64,000 nucleotides of DNA from Chlamydiia bacterium (GCA_030427725.1 JAUICV010000002.1:448436-512435); one strand, 5' to 3'. Counted from the stretch's first letter, positions 44,543 to 54,179 are shown. Notes: generated by a model not told the origin, from the letters alone. Numbers and translations: made by a program.

Positions 44543-45919
44543 ATGACCAAATTTATTTATATAGGGATTTCTACAGTATATTTTTGGTATTTTATTTATA
44601 TCTTACTGTTTTATATCTTACTGACAGTAGGCTGTATTTTTAGAATTTACAGTCGCTTTATAGAGTCTGAAAAAGAGAGAGTCTTAGATTATGTAAATTC
44701 TGAAGCTCTTCCAGGAATTGCTATAATTATCCCATTTTATAATATCTCATTCGAAGAACTAGAAAAGACGATTTCAAATGCACTTGAAGTGGATTATCCG
44801 CATAAGCAAGTCATTCTTGTTAATGATGGGTCTACAGGCGCTGTTATGACCGAGTTGATTGAAAAATTTGAGTTGCAGGAGTATTTTGATTTTCTAGGAC
44901 CTTCGAATCATTTAAATACAAAGCCTGTGAAAACGCTATATCTATCAAAAAACATTCCAGAGCTGCAGCTTGTTGATAAAGAAAATGGGGGGAAAGCAGA
45001 CGCTGCAAATGCTGGAATTAACTTCTCAAGATCCCCTTATTTTGTTTTGTTAGATGATGATACCATGTTAGAAAAAGATGCTCTTCTTAAAATGATTAGG
45101 CCTTTTTTGATGAATGAATCTTTAGTTGGATTGGGTGCGACAATTCGGGTTCTTAATGGAGCTAAGCTTACAAGAGGAAAAGTTGAGACGGTAGACTTTC
45201 CTAAGGAATATCTAGGTAGATTGCAAGTTATTGAGTATCTTAGAGGGTTTATGTATGGGAGAGTTGGCTGGGAAATGCTCGGAGGGGCTCTGATTATTTC
45301 AGGAGCCTTTGGTTTGTTTGAGAAAAAAACTGTTGTTGAAGTAGGGGGCCTTAGCATTGATACAATAGCTGAGGACTTTGAATTGACTATGAAGCTTTTT
45401 GATTATGGTAAAAAAAGAAAACAGAAAAAAACGCTACTATTTTTGCCTGATCCTGTAGCTTATACTATTGTTCCTACAACACAAAAAGAGTTGTCAAATC
45501 AAAGGGCTAGATGGCATCAAGGACTATTTGAAGTGCTGCTTAAGTATAAGCATATGCTTTTGAATCCAAGATATGGATTAATAGGAATTCTAGGGCTTCC
45601 GTATATGTGGCTAGTAGAACTTTTGGGTCCTCTTGTAGAGTTTTTTGGTTACATTGTTTTTATTTTTGGTGCTTTTCTGGGGTTTATTCCGTTAAAAGCT
45701 ATGCTTATTTTTGTTCTTTTAGCATTTGGAGTGACTTCGCTTATTACACTTGTTTCTATTCTTTTGGAGGGGTCTACGTTTAGAAAATATCGGAAGTATT
45801 CTCAAATGGCACAGCTTTTCGCATTTGCGCTTATTGAAAATTTTGGATTTCGACAAGTTCTTGTGTTTTGGAGATTGAAGGGGTTCTATCGATTTTTTAA
45901 GAAAAGTAAGCAGTGGTGA
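44543..45919 (+). CDS. Processive family 2 glycosyltransferase (polysaccharide synthase, PgaC/BcsA-like)
   Basis: 458 residues. An N-terminal membrane span, a cytosolic catalytic domain and about three C-terminal membrane helices. All marks of a processive beta-glycosyltransferase are present: D95 in VNDGST, D171-D172-D173 in LLDDDTML, D278 in TIAEDFELT, and Q320-R-A-R-W. Such enzymes polymerise UDP-sugars (GlcNAc in PgaC/IcaA, glucose in BcsA, alternating sugars in hyaluronan synthase) and push the chain across the membrane. No PilZ domain. The next gene is an outer-membrane export partner, overlapping or adjacent at the stop. Which sugar is used is unknown; the nearby pyrophosphorylase hints at UDP-GlcNAc. 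Confidence 0.88.
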   Translation: MTKFIYIGISTVYFWYFIYILLFYILLTVGCIFRIYSRFIESEKERVLDYVNSEALPGIAIIIPFYNISFEELEKTISNALEVDYPHKQVILVNDGSTGAVMTELIEKFELQEYFDFLGPSNHLNTKPVKTLYLSKNIPELQLVDKENGGKADAANAGINFSRSPYFVLLDDDTMLEKDALLKMIRPFLMNESLVGLGATIRVLNGAKLTRGKVETVDFPKEYLGRLQVIEYLRGFMYGRVGWEMLGGALIISGAFGLFEKKTVVEVGGLSIDTIAEDFELTMKLFDYGKKRKQKKTLLFLPDPVAYTIVPTTQKELSNQRARWHQGLFEVLLKYKHMLLNPRYGLIGILGLPYMWLVELLGPLVEFFGYIVFIFGAFLGFIPLKAMLIFVLLAFGVTSLITLVSILLEGSTFRKYRKYSQMAQLFAFALIENFGFRQVLVFWRLKGFYRFFKKSKQW

Positions 45920-45921
45920 GT

Positions 45922-47599
45922 ATGTTCAAGTTGTGTATATTTTTGATCTTTTGTTTGTCTGCTACTTCATTTTCTGAAGAAAAACGGTTTAGGTCATATC
46001 TAGATGAAGCCGAGTACTTCAAAGACCATAAACAATATCTAAAATCTGCGGAGGCTTATAGGCATCTCTTAAGAATAGACCCTAAAAACCTTTACTATCT
46101 CACGATGATTTCCAAAATGTACAAGTTAGCGGGGGACAATGAGCGAGCTGTTTCTTATTATCTAAGACTTCTTCATTTTTATCCTGAAGATACCTCAGCA
46201 GAGTTTGAACTTGGGGAAATTTATTATAAAGCTGAGATGTATCAACGGGCTTTGCCTCTTTTGGAAGATGTTTGTGAAAAAGATATAGAAAATTATAGGG
46301 CAGCTTTATACCTTGCGAGGATTTTCACGCATACAGGAGAAACTGATAAAGCCAAGTATTATTTAGATAGACTCTACAAGCTCGACCGTACAGCCCCTGC
46401 AACGTGGCATGCAGGGAAAAACTTTTATTTATCTCAAGGACGGTTTAAAGACGCTTATAAATATCTTTTTGACACATACCAAACAGTTGGCCAAGAAGAG
46501 CTGAACTATCTAGTTTTAGGCTTAAGGCCGTATATTTATCCTTCGTTAAATTTAGATTCTTCATACACAGAAGAAAGAGAAAAAGATTTAATCACTAAAA
46601 TGGTTACTACAGAGATAAATACTTGGAATCATTCATTAGATTTGACAATTCCATTGCCCCCACATTTTAGAGTGATAAATCGGTTTACTTTTGGCGATCA
46701 AAGGCAAGTAAACCTTCAACTAGGGAAAAACAACTATTTTGTAGATGTTTATAATTACCTTGTGGGACTTGAAGTGATCAATGAGCCAAACTTCCTCATG
46801 AAGATCTACTCAAATCAAAAATGGGGAGCGGATAAACCTTTTACTTTTTTCCCTTATAAACATCAGTTGCTTTGGGAGCCAGCGATTTCCTTTAGGTACT
46901 CAAACCCCAATCACTTAGCTTCTATTAGTGCTTATAAAGATTCATATCTAAGTCGTCATTTTGGAAATAATTTTAGAACTTTATTTATTAAAAGAAAGCT
47001 CGTGGAAGCGTATTATGAATTCAGAGATTCGAATAGTCTTTCTTCAATTGGCTTTATGGGGAATACAGGGACCTATACATCAGTAAAAAATAATTTCCGC
47101 TCTCTTATTTCTCTTTGGGCTAGATATGATGTTAATCCCAATCCCTTTCATATGGTCTTTGAATATCGTTATGAATTTAGTACTTTTAGAAGGATTGATA
47201 GAGACTATAGCAGCTATAGAGCTGGCTACCAGCACTTAGGGAAAGTGTCTCTGATAAGAAACTGGAAACGCCGGGGATTCTTAGACTGTAATTATACTAT
47301 TTTTTGGGAAAAAAGTGTCTCTGATAAGAAACTGGAAACGCCGGGGATTCTTAGACTGTAATTATACTATTTTTTGGGAAAAACGAAGAGATTTAATCAA
47401 TGAAGCTGTTGCTTTAACGACTTATGGGACCGTTCCTCAGGAGCTGAAAGCAAATATGTATATTGCTCATGAGATTGAAGCAACAGGGTCAAAAACACTA
47501 GGAAATCAGTTCAACCTTGAACTGAAGTTTTTTTACTACTTGGATTCAAATGGTTATCACTCAGCAGGAGGAAAGTTAGGTCTTAACTGTCTTTTCTAA
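45922..47599 (+). pseudogene. TPR/outer-membrane beta-barrel exporter gene broken by a 70-bp duplication
   Basis: The gene would encode a signal peptide (MFKLCIFLIFCLSATSFS), four to five TPR repeats (about 20-180; SAEAYRHLLRIDPKNLYYLT), and a C-terminal outer-membrane barrel (about 220-535) ending in phenylalanine (GLNCLF), the usual BAM signal. This is the layout of BcsC/PgaA/YaiO-type exporters. A perfect 70-bp tandem duplication at 47242-47383 shifts the frame; the reading ends early at 47361. Removing one unit gives 1608 bases, an open frame of 535 residues to the stop at 47597-47599. The start is ATG 45922; GTG 45913 is possible. As it stands the barrel lacks its last strands. Confidence 0.85.
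47242..47383. repeat. Perfect 70-bp tandem duplication
   Basis: Two copies with a period of 70 bp (second begins at 47315 against 47245 for the first) and no mismatch. Seventy is not a multiple of three, so it breaks the exporter gene. The lack of any difference means a very recent event, a reversible length change, or an assembly error. Confidence 0.95.
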
Positions 47600-47958
47600 G
47601 ATCCAAATTTTTCAATTTTTGCAAGTAATTGCTCAAATTCACAGGGCTTGATCAAAACTTCTGTATTAACAAATGAAGAAAGTTGAAGTTTTTCCAACTC
47701 AATTTTTCCTGTTATGAAAATAATAGGAGTTTCTTTAAAATCAGGCATGTCTCGTATTTTTTTGGCTACGTCTAGGCCTGATCCATCTGGTAGTTGAATG
47801 TCGAGTAAGATGATATTAGGGACAAAGCTTTGTACCTTTTGAATGCTTTCCGAAGCTGTTTGAGCAGTTTCGGTTTCGTAGCCCTTTTGCTTTAAGCGTA
47901 GGGCAAAAACTTTGACAAGATCTGGGTCGTCATCCACTACAAGAATTTTTTTGCTCAT
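47596..47958 (-). CDS. Single-domain response regulator
   Basis: 120 residues, receiver domain only. The acidic pocket is VVDDDPDLV, the phospho-acceptor lies in ILLDIQLPDGSG, the Thr in IFITGK and the Lys in LIKPCEF. With no output domain it must act by binding another protein. Its start is 12 bp after the end of the sensor kinase gene, so they form a pair. Its stop overlaps the exporter gene stop (convergent). Confidence 0.92.
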   Translation of the reverse strand: MSKKILVVDDDPDLVKVFALRLKQKGYETETAQTASESIQKVQSFVPNIILLDIQLPDGSGLDVAKKIRDMPDFKETPIIFITGKIELEKLQLSSFVNTEVLIKPCEFEQLLAKIEKFGS

Positions 47959-47970
47959 TTTACCATTCTC

Positions 47971-50295
47971 CTATTTATTTAGCCTGTCCCCTTTAGGAAG
48001 AGGGAGTGTAAATGTAAATGTTGAACCTTTCCCAACTTCTGAGTGGACTTCGATTCTACCTGAATGAAGGTCTAAGATTTTTTTCACAAGGCTAAGTCCC
48101 AGTCCTGCTCCAAAATGAGCCTTTTGTTTGTGAGACTCACTAAACATTTCAAACAGCGTACCTTGGTTTTTTTTGTCTATACCTTCTCCTGTGTCCTCGA
48201 TCGAACATGAGATTTCAGTTGGTCCACAACTTGTCGAAATCTTGATAGTACCTTGGTTTGTGAACTTCATTGCATTAGATAAGAGATTTAACAAAACTTT
48301 AGTAATCTTACATTTGTCAATATAGCATTTAGGAAGGTTTTCGGCTAAGTTAAGCTCTAGTTGGAGATTTTTTTCTTCTATAGCCTGCTTTAATTCGGAG
48401 CTAGTTTCTTGGATGATAATATTCAAGTCTTCCATAGACTTGGAGAAATTATTCCCTCCAAGTTCTAACATCTGATGGTCGAGTGTTTCATGAATAATAT
48501 GAGAAAGTTTTTCGATATTATTCTCAGCTATTTGCAAGAGCTCTTTTTTTTCGCTGTCAAGCTGCTCTTGAGACGATTCTAAAAGTGATTCAATGCTTTC
48601 TTTTATGACTGTGACAGGATCTCTCATTTCATGGGATACAACAGTCATTAAATGTTGTCTCAGTTCGCTGACTTCTTTTTCCTTTTTTAAAAGTTGTTGT
48701 TCTCTAGTCTTATCTTGGCAAAGAAGAGAGTATCCCTCAATCTGTCCATTAAAGTTCAAGACTGGAGACATTTTCATCGATATAATGATTTTACAACCAT
48801 CGCAATTGATAGACTCGACCAAAAAAGGAGTATTAAATTTTTCCTCTGAGTTTTCTTTTGCTCTAGCTATAATTTCATTTTTTGACGGTTCTAAAAGATC
48901 AAATAACAAAGAGTCTTTTAGCTTATCAGCGTTGTCTCCCATAAGAGTTTCTGCTGATCTGTTACAATCTGTAATCATGAAGTCAGGTGTTATTCCTATA
49001 ACGGCATCAGAGAGAGAGTTTAAAAGATCTCCAAAAGCTTTGAAACGGTGGGAATATTGTCTATCTTGTGTCACATCCTTAAGAACAAGAACAAATTTTG
49101 AGACCTTATCTGAAGATGGATTTTCTATAGGTTGGCCAAAGCCCCTGACCCACAATATTTGATTGTCTGTCGTGAGGATTCTTGCCGTGAAAGAAAATTC
49201 TTTACTTGGATCGGCTAAAAATTCTTCGAACTGTTTGTAGACTTGCGTACGATCTTCTTCATGAATATTCCTTAGCCACTGGTCAAAGGAGGTCTCGGAT
49301 GGATTCGGAAGTTTTATAGAGTCATAATATAGGGTGCATATAAATTTGGAAGAACAATCTTCATTCCAATCTGATATGGATAATTGGGTATTGTCTAAAA
49401 CCATCTTGAAACGAGATGTTATTGTTTTAAATTCTGATTCAATTTGAGAAAAAATAAAAGCGCTTGTTAGAAGAATTAGGATAACTAGCGTAAAAAACGA
49501 CAGAAAAATTGGATTAAAGGATGTTCTATCTCTATCTGGATTGGAAAATAGGGCGTTTATTTCAAAGCCTCTCCACAAAAGCAGAGTCGTAAATAGTAAA
49601 GTAAGGGTTACTAGAACGACAAGTCTTAAATATAACAGGCGATTTTTTGAAAGTAGCAAGGTTTTAAAGCAAAGGCTAAGGCTTGAAGCTACAAATCCAA
49701 TCGATGTTGGTATGGAAACTCTTGTGTAGAGTAAAAAACCAGCTTGATCATCGATGTGCATGACATACCCAACAATTGCTACCAAAGATATAGCTAAAAC
49801 TAAGGTGCTGCAGATAGCGCCAATCCAGTATTTTTGAGAGATTTTATTTATGTATAGAAGAAGTAGGCTGAGTCCTAGGACTCCAAAGTTAAAAGCTGTT
49901 AGCTCAGACATTCTACCTACGCTTAATGAGTGAACTTTGAAGGTTGTTGAAACGAATAAATTATCAATCGTAAATGGAAGTGATACGATGTATGAAAAAA
50001 GAGAGTATAACCCAATAAGAAATAATAGTATGGAACTAATAAAGCTTAACAATTTCAATTTGCCATCTAAAAAAAAGATGGAGGTCCCAGTTAGAACAAA
50101 ACAAAGGGAGGTATTGAATTGCATAAGGGATTTACCCTTAACTATCTGGAAAAGTACTGAGGTATTAGTCAGCCATCCAAAAATACCTAAAAAGCCGACT
50201 AAAATAGCTAAACAGGAAAATGTGTAGCTTAAAAGTTCTAAACTTTGATTAATTAGATGTGATTCGGGCTTTAGAAGCCGTTGTTTTTCTGGCAA
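47971..50295 (-). CDS. Membrane hybrid sensor histidine kinase with two PAS domains
   Basis: 774 residues. About eight N-terminal membrane helices, then two PAS domains (about 290-405 and 415-535), and a complete kinase core. The H-box is intact with H555 in VVSHEMRDPVTV. The ATP domain has LLNLLSNAMKF (N-box), DTGEGI and FGAGLGLSLV. No receiver of its own; its partner is the receiver protein 12 bp downstream. In contrast to the kinase at 42770-44404, this one should be active. The ligand is unknown. Confidence 0.9.
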   Translation of the reverse strand: MPEKQRLLKPESHLINQSLELLSYTFSCLAILVGFLGIFGWLTNTSVLFQIVKGKSLMQFNTSLCFVLTGTSIFFLDGKLKLLSFISSILLFLIGLYSLFSYIVSLPFTIDNLFVSTTFKVHSLSVGRMSELTAFNFGVLGLSLLLLYINKISQKYWIGAICSTLVLAISLVAIVGYVMHIDDQAGFLLYTRVSIPTSIGFVASSLSLCFKTLLLSKNRLLYLRLVVLVTLTLLFTTLLLWRGFEINALFSNPDRDRTSFNPIFLSFFTLVILILLTSAFIFSQIESEFKTITSRFKMVLDNTQLSISDWNEDCSSKFICTLYYDSIKLPNPSETSFDQWLRNIHEEDRTQVYKQFEEFLADPSKEFSFTARILTTDNQILWVRGFGQPIENPSSDKVSKFVLVLKDVTQDRQYSHRFKAFGDLLNSLSDAVIGITPDFMITDCNRSAETLMGDNADKLKDSLLFDLLEPSKNEIIARAKENSEEKFNTPFLVESINCDGCKIIISMKMSPVLNFNGQIEGYSLLCQDKTREQQLLKKEKEVSELRQHLMTVVSHEMRDPVTVIKESIESLLESSQEQLDSEKKELLQIAENNIEKLSHIIHETLDHQMLELGGNNFSKSMEDLNIIIQETSSELKQAIEEKNLQLELNLAENLPKCYIDKCKITKVLLNLLSNAMKFTNQGTIKISTSCGPTEISCSIEDTGEGIDKKNQGTLFEMFSESHKQKAHFGAGLGLSLVKKILDLHSGRIEVHSEVGKGSTFTFTLPLPKGDRLNK

Positions 50296-50413
50296 TTTTT
50301 TTATAAAACGGGTTTGTGTTTTTTATTATTGTATTAGCAAATAAAATGGTTTTTTTATACCATTTTATTTCAATTGAATTGTGTTTGAATCTATCCTTGG
50401 GTAAAAGTAAGTC

Positions 50414-51289
50414 ATGAAAAATCTAAACAGATGTTTACTACTTGTTTTTGGAATTTCAATAGGGTACGCAGCTCTGCTAGCAGGGCTCTATAAGGTGTTT
50501 CCTAATTCATCAGCTCTTTTATCTCTAAAAGTCTTGTTGATAGGATCTTACATGTGGATCCCAGGTGGTTTTGCTTTATTCTATCTTAAAAAAGAACAAA
50601 GCAAGATTAGATGGTTTGAAAAACCCTCTAAGTCTTGGCTTTTGGCTTTGGCGTTGCCTATACTCATCTTAGCTCTTGGAATGATGGTTTGTTTTGTTTT
50701 CTATCCTCCATCAATGGTTAACTTTTCGTTAGAAAACAATATTTTCTCTTCTTTGTCAACAAGTTATGTTTTAAATGTCTCCGCTTTTTTTCTGTTTTTG
50801 ATTGGGACTGGAGCAATTAGTGCTATGACGGTGAACTATTTCTTTTCGGTAGGGGAAGAGCTTTTGTGGAGAGGTTATCTTTGGGAAAAGTTGAAATTCT
50901 TAGGCTTTTGGAAAGCTTCCTATAGCATAGGGCTTTTATGGGGGCTTTGGCATGTTCCAGTTATTTTGCTTTTAGGACAAAATTATGGGAAAAATGGATT
51001 GCTGGGATCTGTTCTTTTTACAGTAATCTGCATGTTAATGACACCGATTCTTCTCTATATCCGTCATAGATCTAAGTCGTTACTTCCTGTATCTATCTTC
51101 CATGGGATGTTTAATGCGTTAGCTGGGATTCCAGCCCTTTTTTATAAAGAACCGAATCTTTTGGTAGTATCAGGAGCTGGTATATTTACGGTGATTGCGC
51201 TTATTGTTGTAAATCTCTTTATGTTAAATATTTATAAAAAATCTTTTTCTTCCATTAACAATGGTTGTTATGAGAATAAAGTGGTATAA
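50414..51289 (+). CDS. CPBP-family intramembrane metalloprotease
   Basis: 291 residues, about eight membrane helices. The active-site motifs are E148-E149-x3-R153 in VGEELLWRGYLWEKL, a histidine in LWGLWHVPVIL and another in IFHGMFNALAG. Members process CAAX-type peptides or give self-protection against bacteriocins, or regulate sensors. Single gene with its own start; substrate unknown. Confidence 0.88.
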   Translation: MKNLNRCLLLVFGISIGYAALLAGLYKVFPNSSALLSLKVLLIGSYMWIPGGFALFYLKKEQSKIRWFEKPSKSWLLALALPILILALGMMVCFVFYPPSMVNFSLENNIFSSLSTSYVLNVSAFFLFLIGTGAISAMTVNYFFSVGEELLWRGYLWEKLKFLGFWKASYSIGLLWGLWHVPVILLLGQNYGKNGLLGSVLFTVICMLMTPILLYIRHRSKSLLPVSIFHGMFNALAGIPALFYKEPNLLVVSGAGIFTVIALIVVNLFMLNIYKKSFSSINNGCYENKVV

Positions 51290-51326
51290 AAGACTCTTCT
51301 AAAAATATCAAAAGAGGTGATAGAAG

Positions 51327-52100
51327 ATGTTGTGCTTTAAAAAATTTTCTGTTTTATGTGTCGCCTTTTATGGAAGCCTAGTTTTTTCTGACCATCAAGC
51401 TGAGATAACTCCTCAAATGGAGATCAATAAGGTTTATGAGCTTCATGCTAAAATATCACTTATAAAAGAGTGTTTAAGAAAAAATACTAATAATAGTGAA
51501 GAGGTGTTAAGTGTTTTTGAGCGTCTCTCAGAAAGGCTGGAACAAGAGTATCTTTTTAACAAGGCATATACATCTGAAGAAATTGAAAGTATCTATCGAG
51601 CAATTGAGTTTGCAACTTTAAAACATAAAGGTCAATTTCGTAAAAATGCAAGAAAGACTCCATATGTTATTCACCCAATGGGAGTTGCTTTTCAACTTTT
51701 AGATATTGCAAAAGTGACAGATCCAACCATCATCAAAGCGGCTCTTTTACATGATATTTTGGAAGATACCTCAACAACCAAAGAAGAAATAACAGATCTT
51801 TTCGGAAGGGACGTATTATCAATTGTTTTAGAAGTGACAGATGGTAAGAATCTTTCGTCAAAGAAAAGAAAATTAAAGCAAGTAGAGCATGCTCCATTTT
51901 TTTCAAAAGAAGCTGCATTAGTTAAAACATCAGACAGGCTTTATAACCTAAGAGATTGTAAAACTTCTAATTGGTCAGAGACTAAAAAATCGGAGTATTT
52001 TTTATGGGGGAAGCGTCTTTATGAGAATCTTCCGAGGGTTAGCCAAGAGCTATCTAGAGCTTTAGAAAGCGAAATTCAATCCTTTTTTCAAGAAGGGTAG
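51327..52100 (+). CDS. Exported HD-domain hydrolase, RelA/SpoT-hydrolase or MESH1-like
   Basis: 257 residues. A likely signal peptide (KKFSVLCVAFYGSLVFS) is followed, at about 95-235, by an HD domain of the (p)ppGpp-hydrolase type: KHKGQFRKNARKTPYVIHP with H116, LLHDILEDT with H142-D143, and VKTSDRLYNLRD with D203. No synthetase domain. Chlamydia lacks the stringent response, and this form carries a leader, so cleavage of an alarmone or another nucleotide outside the cytosol or in the host is conceivable. AGAGGTGATAG lies before the ATG. The end overlaps the convergent MFS gene by 13 bases. Confidence 0.82.
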   Translation: MLCFKKFSVLCVAFYGSLVFSDHQAEITPQMEINKVYELHAKISLIKECLRKNTNNSEEVLSVFERLSERLEQEYLFNKAYTSEEIESIYRAIEFATLKHKGQFRKNARKTPYVIHPMGVAFQLLDIAKVTDPTIIKAALLHDILEDTSTTKEEITDLFGRDVLSIVLEVTDGKNLSSKKRKLKQVEHAPFFSKEAALVKTSDRLYNLRDCKTSNWSETKKSEYFLWGKRLYENLPRVSQELSRALESEIQSFFQEG

Positions 52101-53401
52101 CTTTGCTTGCAGTATGTTTCTTTGATAAAAAGGCAAGCGGTCAAAGCTAGAAGGAAGCAAAAAGGAACGATGCTGAGGGCTTTTGTATAGGCAAGTGTGC
52201 TGTAGAGTGGCACGCCATTTTCAATTTTCCCATCCCAAAATTTTGAAATCAGATATCCAACAAGAGGTTGAAATAAAGCTCCTCCTATGACAACTGCCAT
52301 ATTATTAAATCCTACAGCTGTTGCTGTAATCACGGGTTTGACAATATCTTTGATTAAGGCAAAAGACAGAATCTGACCGGAGGCGCCTATCCCTAGAAAG
52401 AGACATAAGCTATAGCTGAGTTTGAAGGAAAGAGAGGGGGTAAAGATCAATATTGATGCAGCTATAAATCCAAAGAAAGAGCAAATAGCCATTAAGATTT
52501 TTCTTCTCTTTATTTTATCAGAAAACCAGCCAATAAAAGGACTTGTGATCATCAGTCCAACCCAAATGAGACTAATGGATCCAGCTGCAGTAGTTGTTGT
52601 GATTTGATATCTTTGCATTAGGTACGGAGTTCCCCAAAGCGCTGCAAAAATAGCAACAGGAGACCAAGATGCAAATGCGTAAACAGCAATAGCCCAAATC
52701 TGAGAGTTTTTAAGCGTTTCTAACAGGCTTTTAAAAAGGCCTAGTTTGTAGTGATCTTCATGTTTTCTAGGATGATTTTTAGGATAGTCCCTGATAATAA
52801 GAGCTGTGAATATTGCTATGATAAATCCAAATGCAGCTAAAAAATCAATGGTATCTCTCCAGCCAAACTCTAATGAGGCTTTAGCTAGAGGGAGAGCTCC
52901 ACCCATGGCACCAATAGCTGCCAATAGCTGAGCTAGACCAACTAAAAGCGCGAAATGTCTTTGATGAAACCACCTTGCTGCAACAATAAGGACTCCTATA
53001 AAAGCAAAGGCAGATCCAATCCCCATTAAAAATCGACCTAAGGCTAAGGCTGCAACATGATGAGTTGAACTAAAAAATAGCGCGCCAATACTGCAGATGA
53101 TTAAAGCTAAAGTGATTAATTTTCTTGGGCCAAACTTATCATATAAAAGACCTGCAGGGATTTGCATAAGTGTATAGCTATAAAAATAAAAAGCGGCAGT
53201 AATGCCAAGGGTTGTCGAATCGATGGTGAAATCTTTCATAAGAGCTTTAGTCATAACACCTGGAGAGACTTGGAGAGCCATTTCGTAACAAAGAAATAGA
53301 GCTGCTAAGAAATATATAACTATGCGGAAAAATTTTTCATACTTATGAATAAAACAGAATTTCATTGAGAGCTTTTTAGGGTTTGTGCTTTTCTTTACCA
53401 T
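52088..53401 (-). CDS. MFS transporter, paralog of 32027-33304
   Basis: 437 residues with twelve predicted membrane segments. The loop GLLYDKFGPRKLI follows segment 2, and FSDKIKRRKILM is the equivalent loop in the second half. The start ALQVSPGVMTKALMKDF and the C-terminal IKETYCKQS align with the other MFS protein in this window. Related proteins in intracellular bacteria take up host metabolites, but the substrate here is unknown. An ATG 12 codons downstream is an alternative start. Confidence 0.8.
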   Translation of the reverse strand: MVKKSTNPKKLSMKFCFIHKYEKFFRIVIYFLAALFLCYEMALQVSPGVMTKALMKDFTIDSTTLGITAAFYFYSYTLMQIPAGLLYDKFGPRKLITLALIICSIGALFFSSTHHVAALALGRFLMGIGSAFAFIGVLIVAARWFHQRHFALLVGLAQLLAAIGAMGGALPLAKASLEFGWRDTIDFLAAFGFIIAIFTALIIRDYPKNHPRKHEDHYKLGLFKSLLETLKNSQIWAIAVYAFASWSPVAIFAALWGTPYLMQRYQITTTTAAGSISLIWVGLMITSPFIGWFSDKIKRRKILMAICSFFGFIAASILIFTPSLSFKLSYSLCLFLGIGASGQILSFALIKDIVKPVITATAVGFNNMAVVIGGALFQPLVGYLISKFWDGKIENGVPLYSTLAYTKALSIVPFCFLLALTACLFIKETYCKQSYPS

Positions 53402-53456
53402 AATAGATTTTGAATTATTGACGAGATATTTTTAACAAACGAAAAGTGAGGTTGTG

Positions 53457-54179
53457 ATGAGACTACAAATGGTAAAAATTCTTTTTGGATCGATGCTGAC
53501 AATATGCGGTTTTACGAGTACGGCTCCAATTGGAGTAGAATATAATATGCCAGCTAAAGAAAACCTAAAAGCAATTGTTTTTGATTATGGGGGTGTTTTA
53601 GCAAAAATATCTATGAAAACTACTGTACCGTTTATGGCTAAAGAGTTTGAGGTAGACAACTCAGATATTCAGAACGTGTTTAAATATGACTATGCTAAAC
53701 ATCGCATGGATATGTTCTCGGATCAAGATTTTTGGGAATTAGTTTCAAAGGGTTTAAATAAGCCTATTCCGGAGGGAATTAACGAAAGATATAAAGTAGA
53801 AATCTACGAAATGCTACAGATTTTGAGTGATAAAAAGGAGCATATCAAAACCCTTAAAGAAAAAGGGTACAAGGTCTATATGCTTTCAAATCAATATCCT
53901 CACTTTAATGAGGTTTTAAAAGATCAAAAAGTTTTTGATCTTTTTGATTTGTCTGTTGTTTCTTGTGACTATGGGATTAAAAAACCCACACTAAAGCTCT
54001 ATCAAATTCTATTAGATCAGATTCCTGAAAAAAGCGATCAGTGTCTTTTTGTAGATGATACTTACGAAAATATTAGTGCAGCAAAACGACTTGGGTTTCA
54101 AACCTTTTATTATAATGTTTTCAAGCATGGCAAAGAGCTTTTTGATCAAGTTATGGATGAGTTAAAACCTGTTAAATAA
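53457..54179 (+). CDS. Exported HAD-family phosphatase-like protein
   Basis: 240 residues. It starts with a signal-like segment (MVKILFGSMLTICGFTS) and then a HAD fold: motif I is AIVFDYGGVLA (nucleophile Asp, Gly-Gly as in YihX-type phosphatases), motif II MLSNQ, motif III KKPTLKLYQ, motif IV LFVDDTYENI. YihX-like enzymes remove phosphate from sugar phosphates. Export is unusual for this fold. The ATG at 53457 has GTGAGG ahead; the overlapping GTG at 53454 is less likely. Confidence 0.8.
   Translation: MRLQMVKILFGSMLTICGFTSTAPIGVEYNMPAKENLKAIVFDYGGVLAKISMKTTVPFMAKEFEVDNSDIQNVFKYDYAKHRMDMFSDQDFWELVSKGLNKPIPEGINERYKVEIYEMLQILSDKKEHIKTLKEKGYKVYMLSNQYPHFNEVLKDQKVFDLFDLSVVSCDYGIKKPTLKLYQILLDQIPEKSDQCLFVDDTYENISAAKRLGFQTFYYNVFKHGKELFDQVMDELKPVK

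Noticed and set aside
47315..47599. A separate 94-residue gene after the TPR/barrel gene
   Set aside because: Its start lies inside the second copy of the 70-bp duplication and its sequence continues the barrel when one copy is removed; it is the broken gene's tail.
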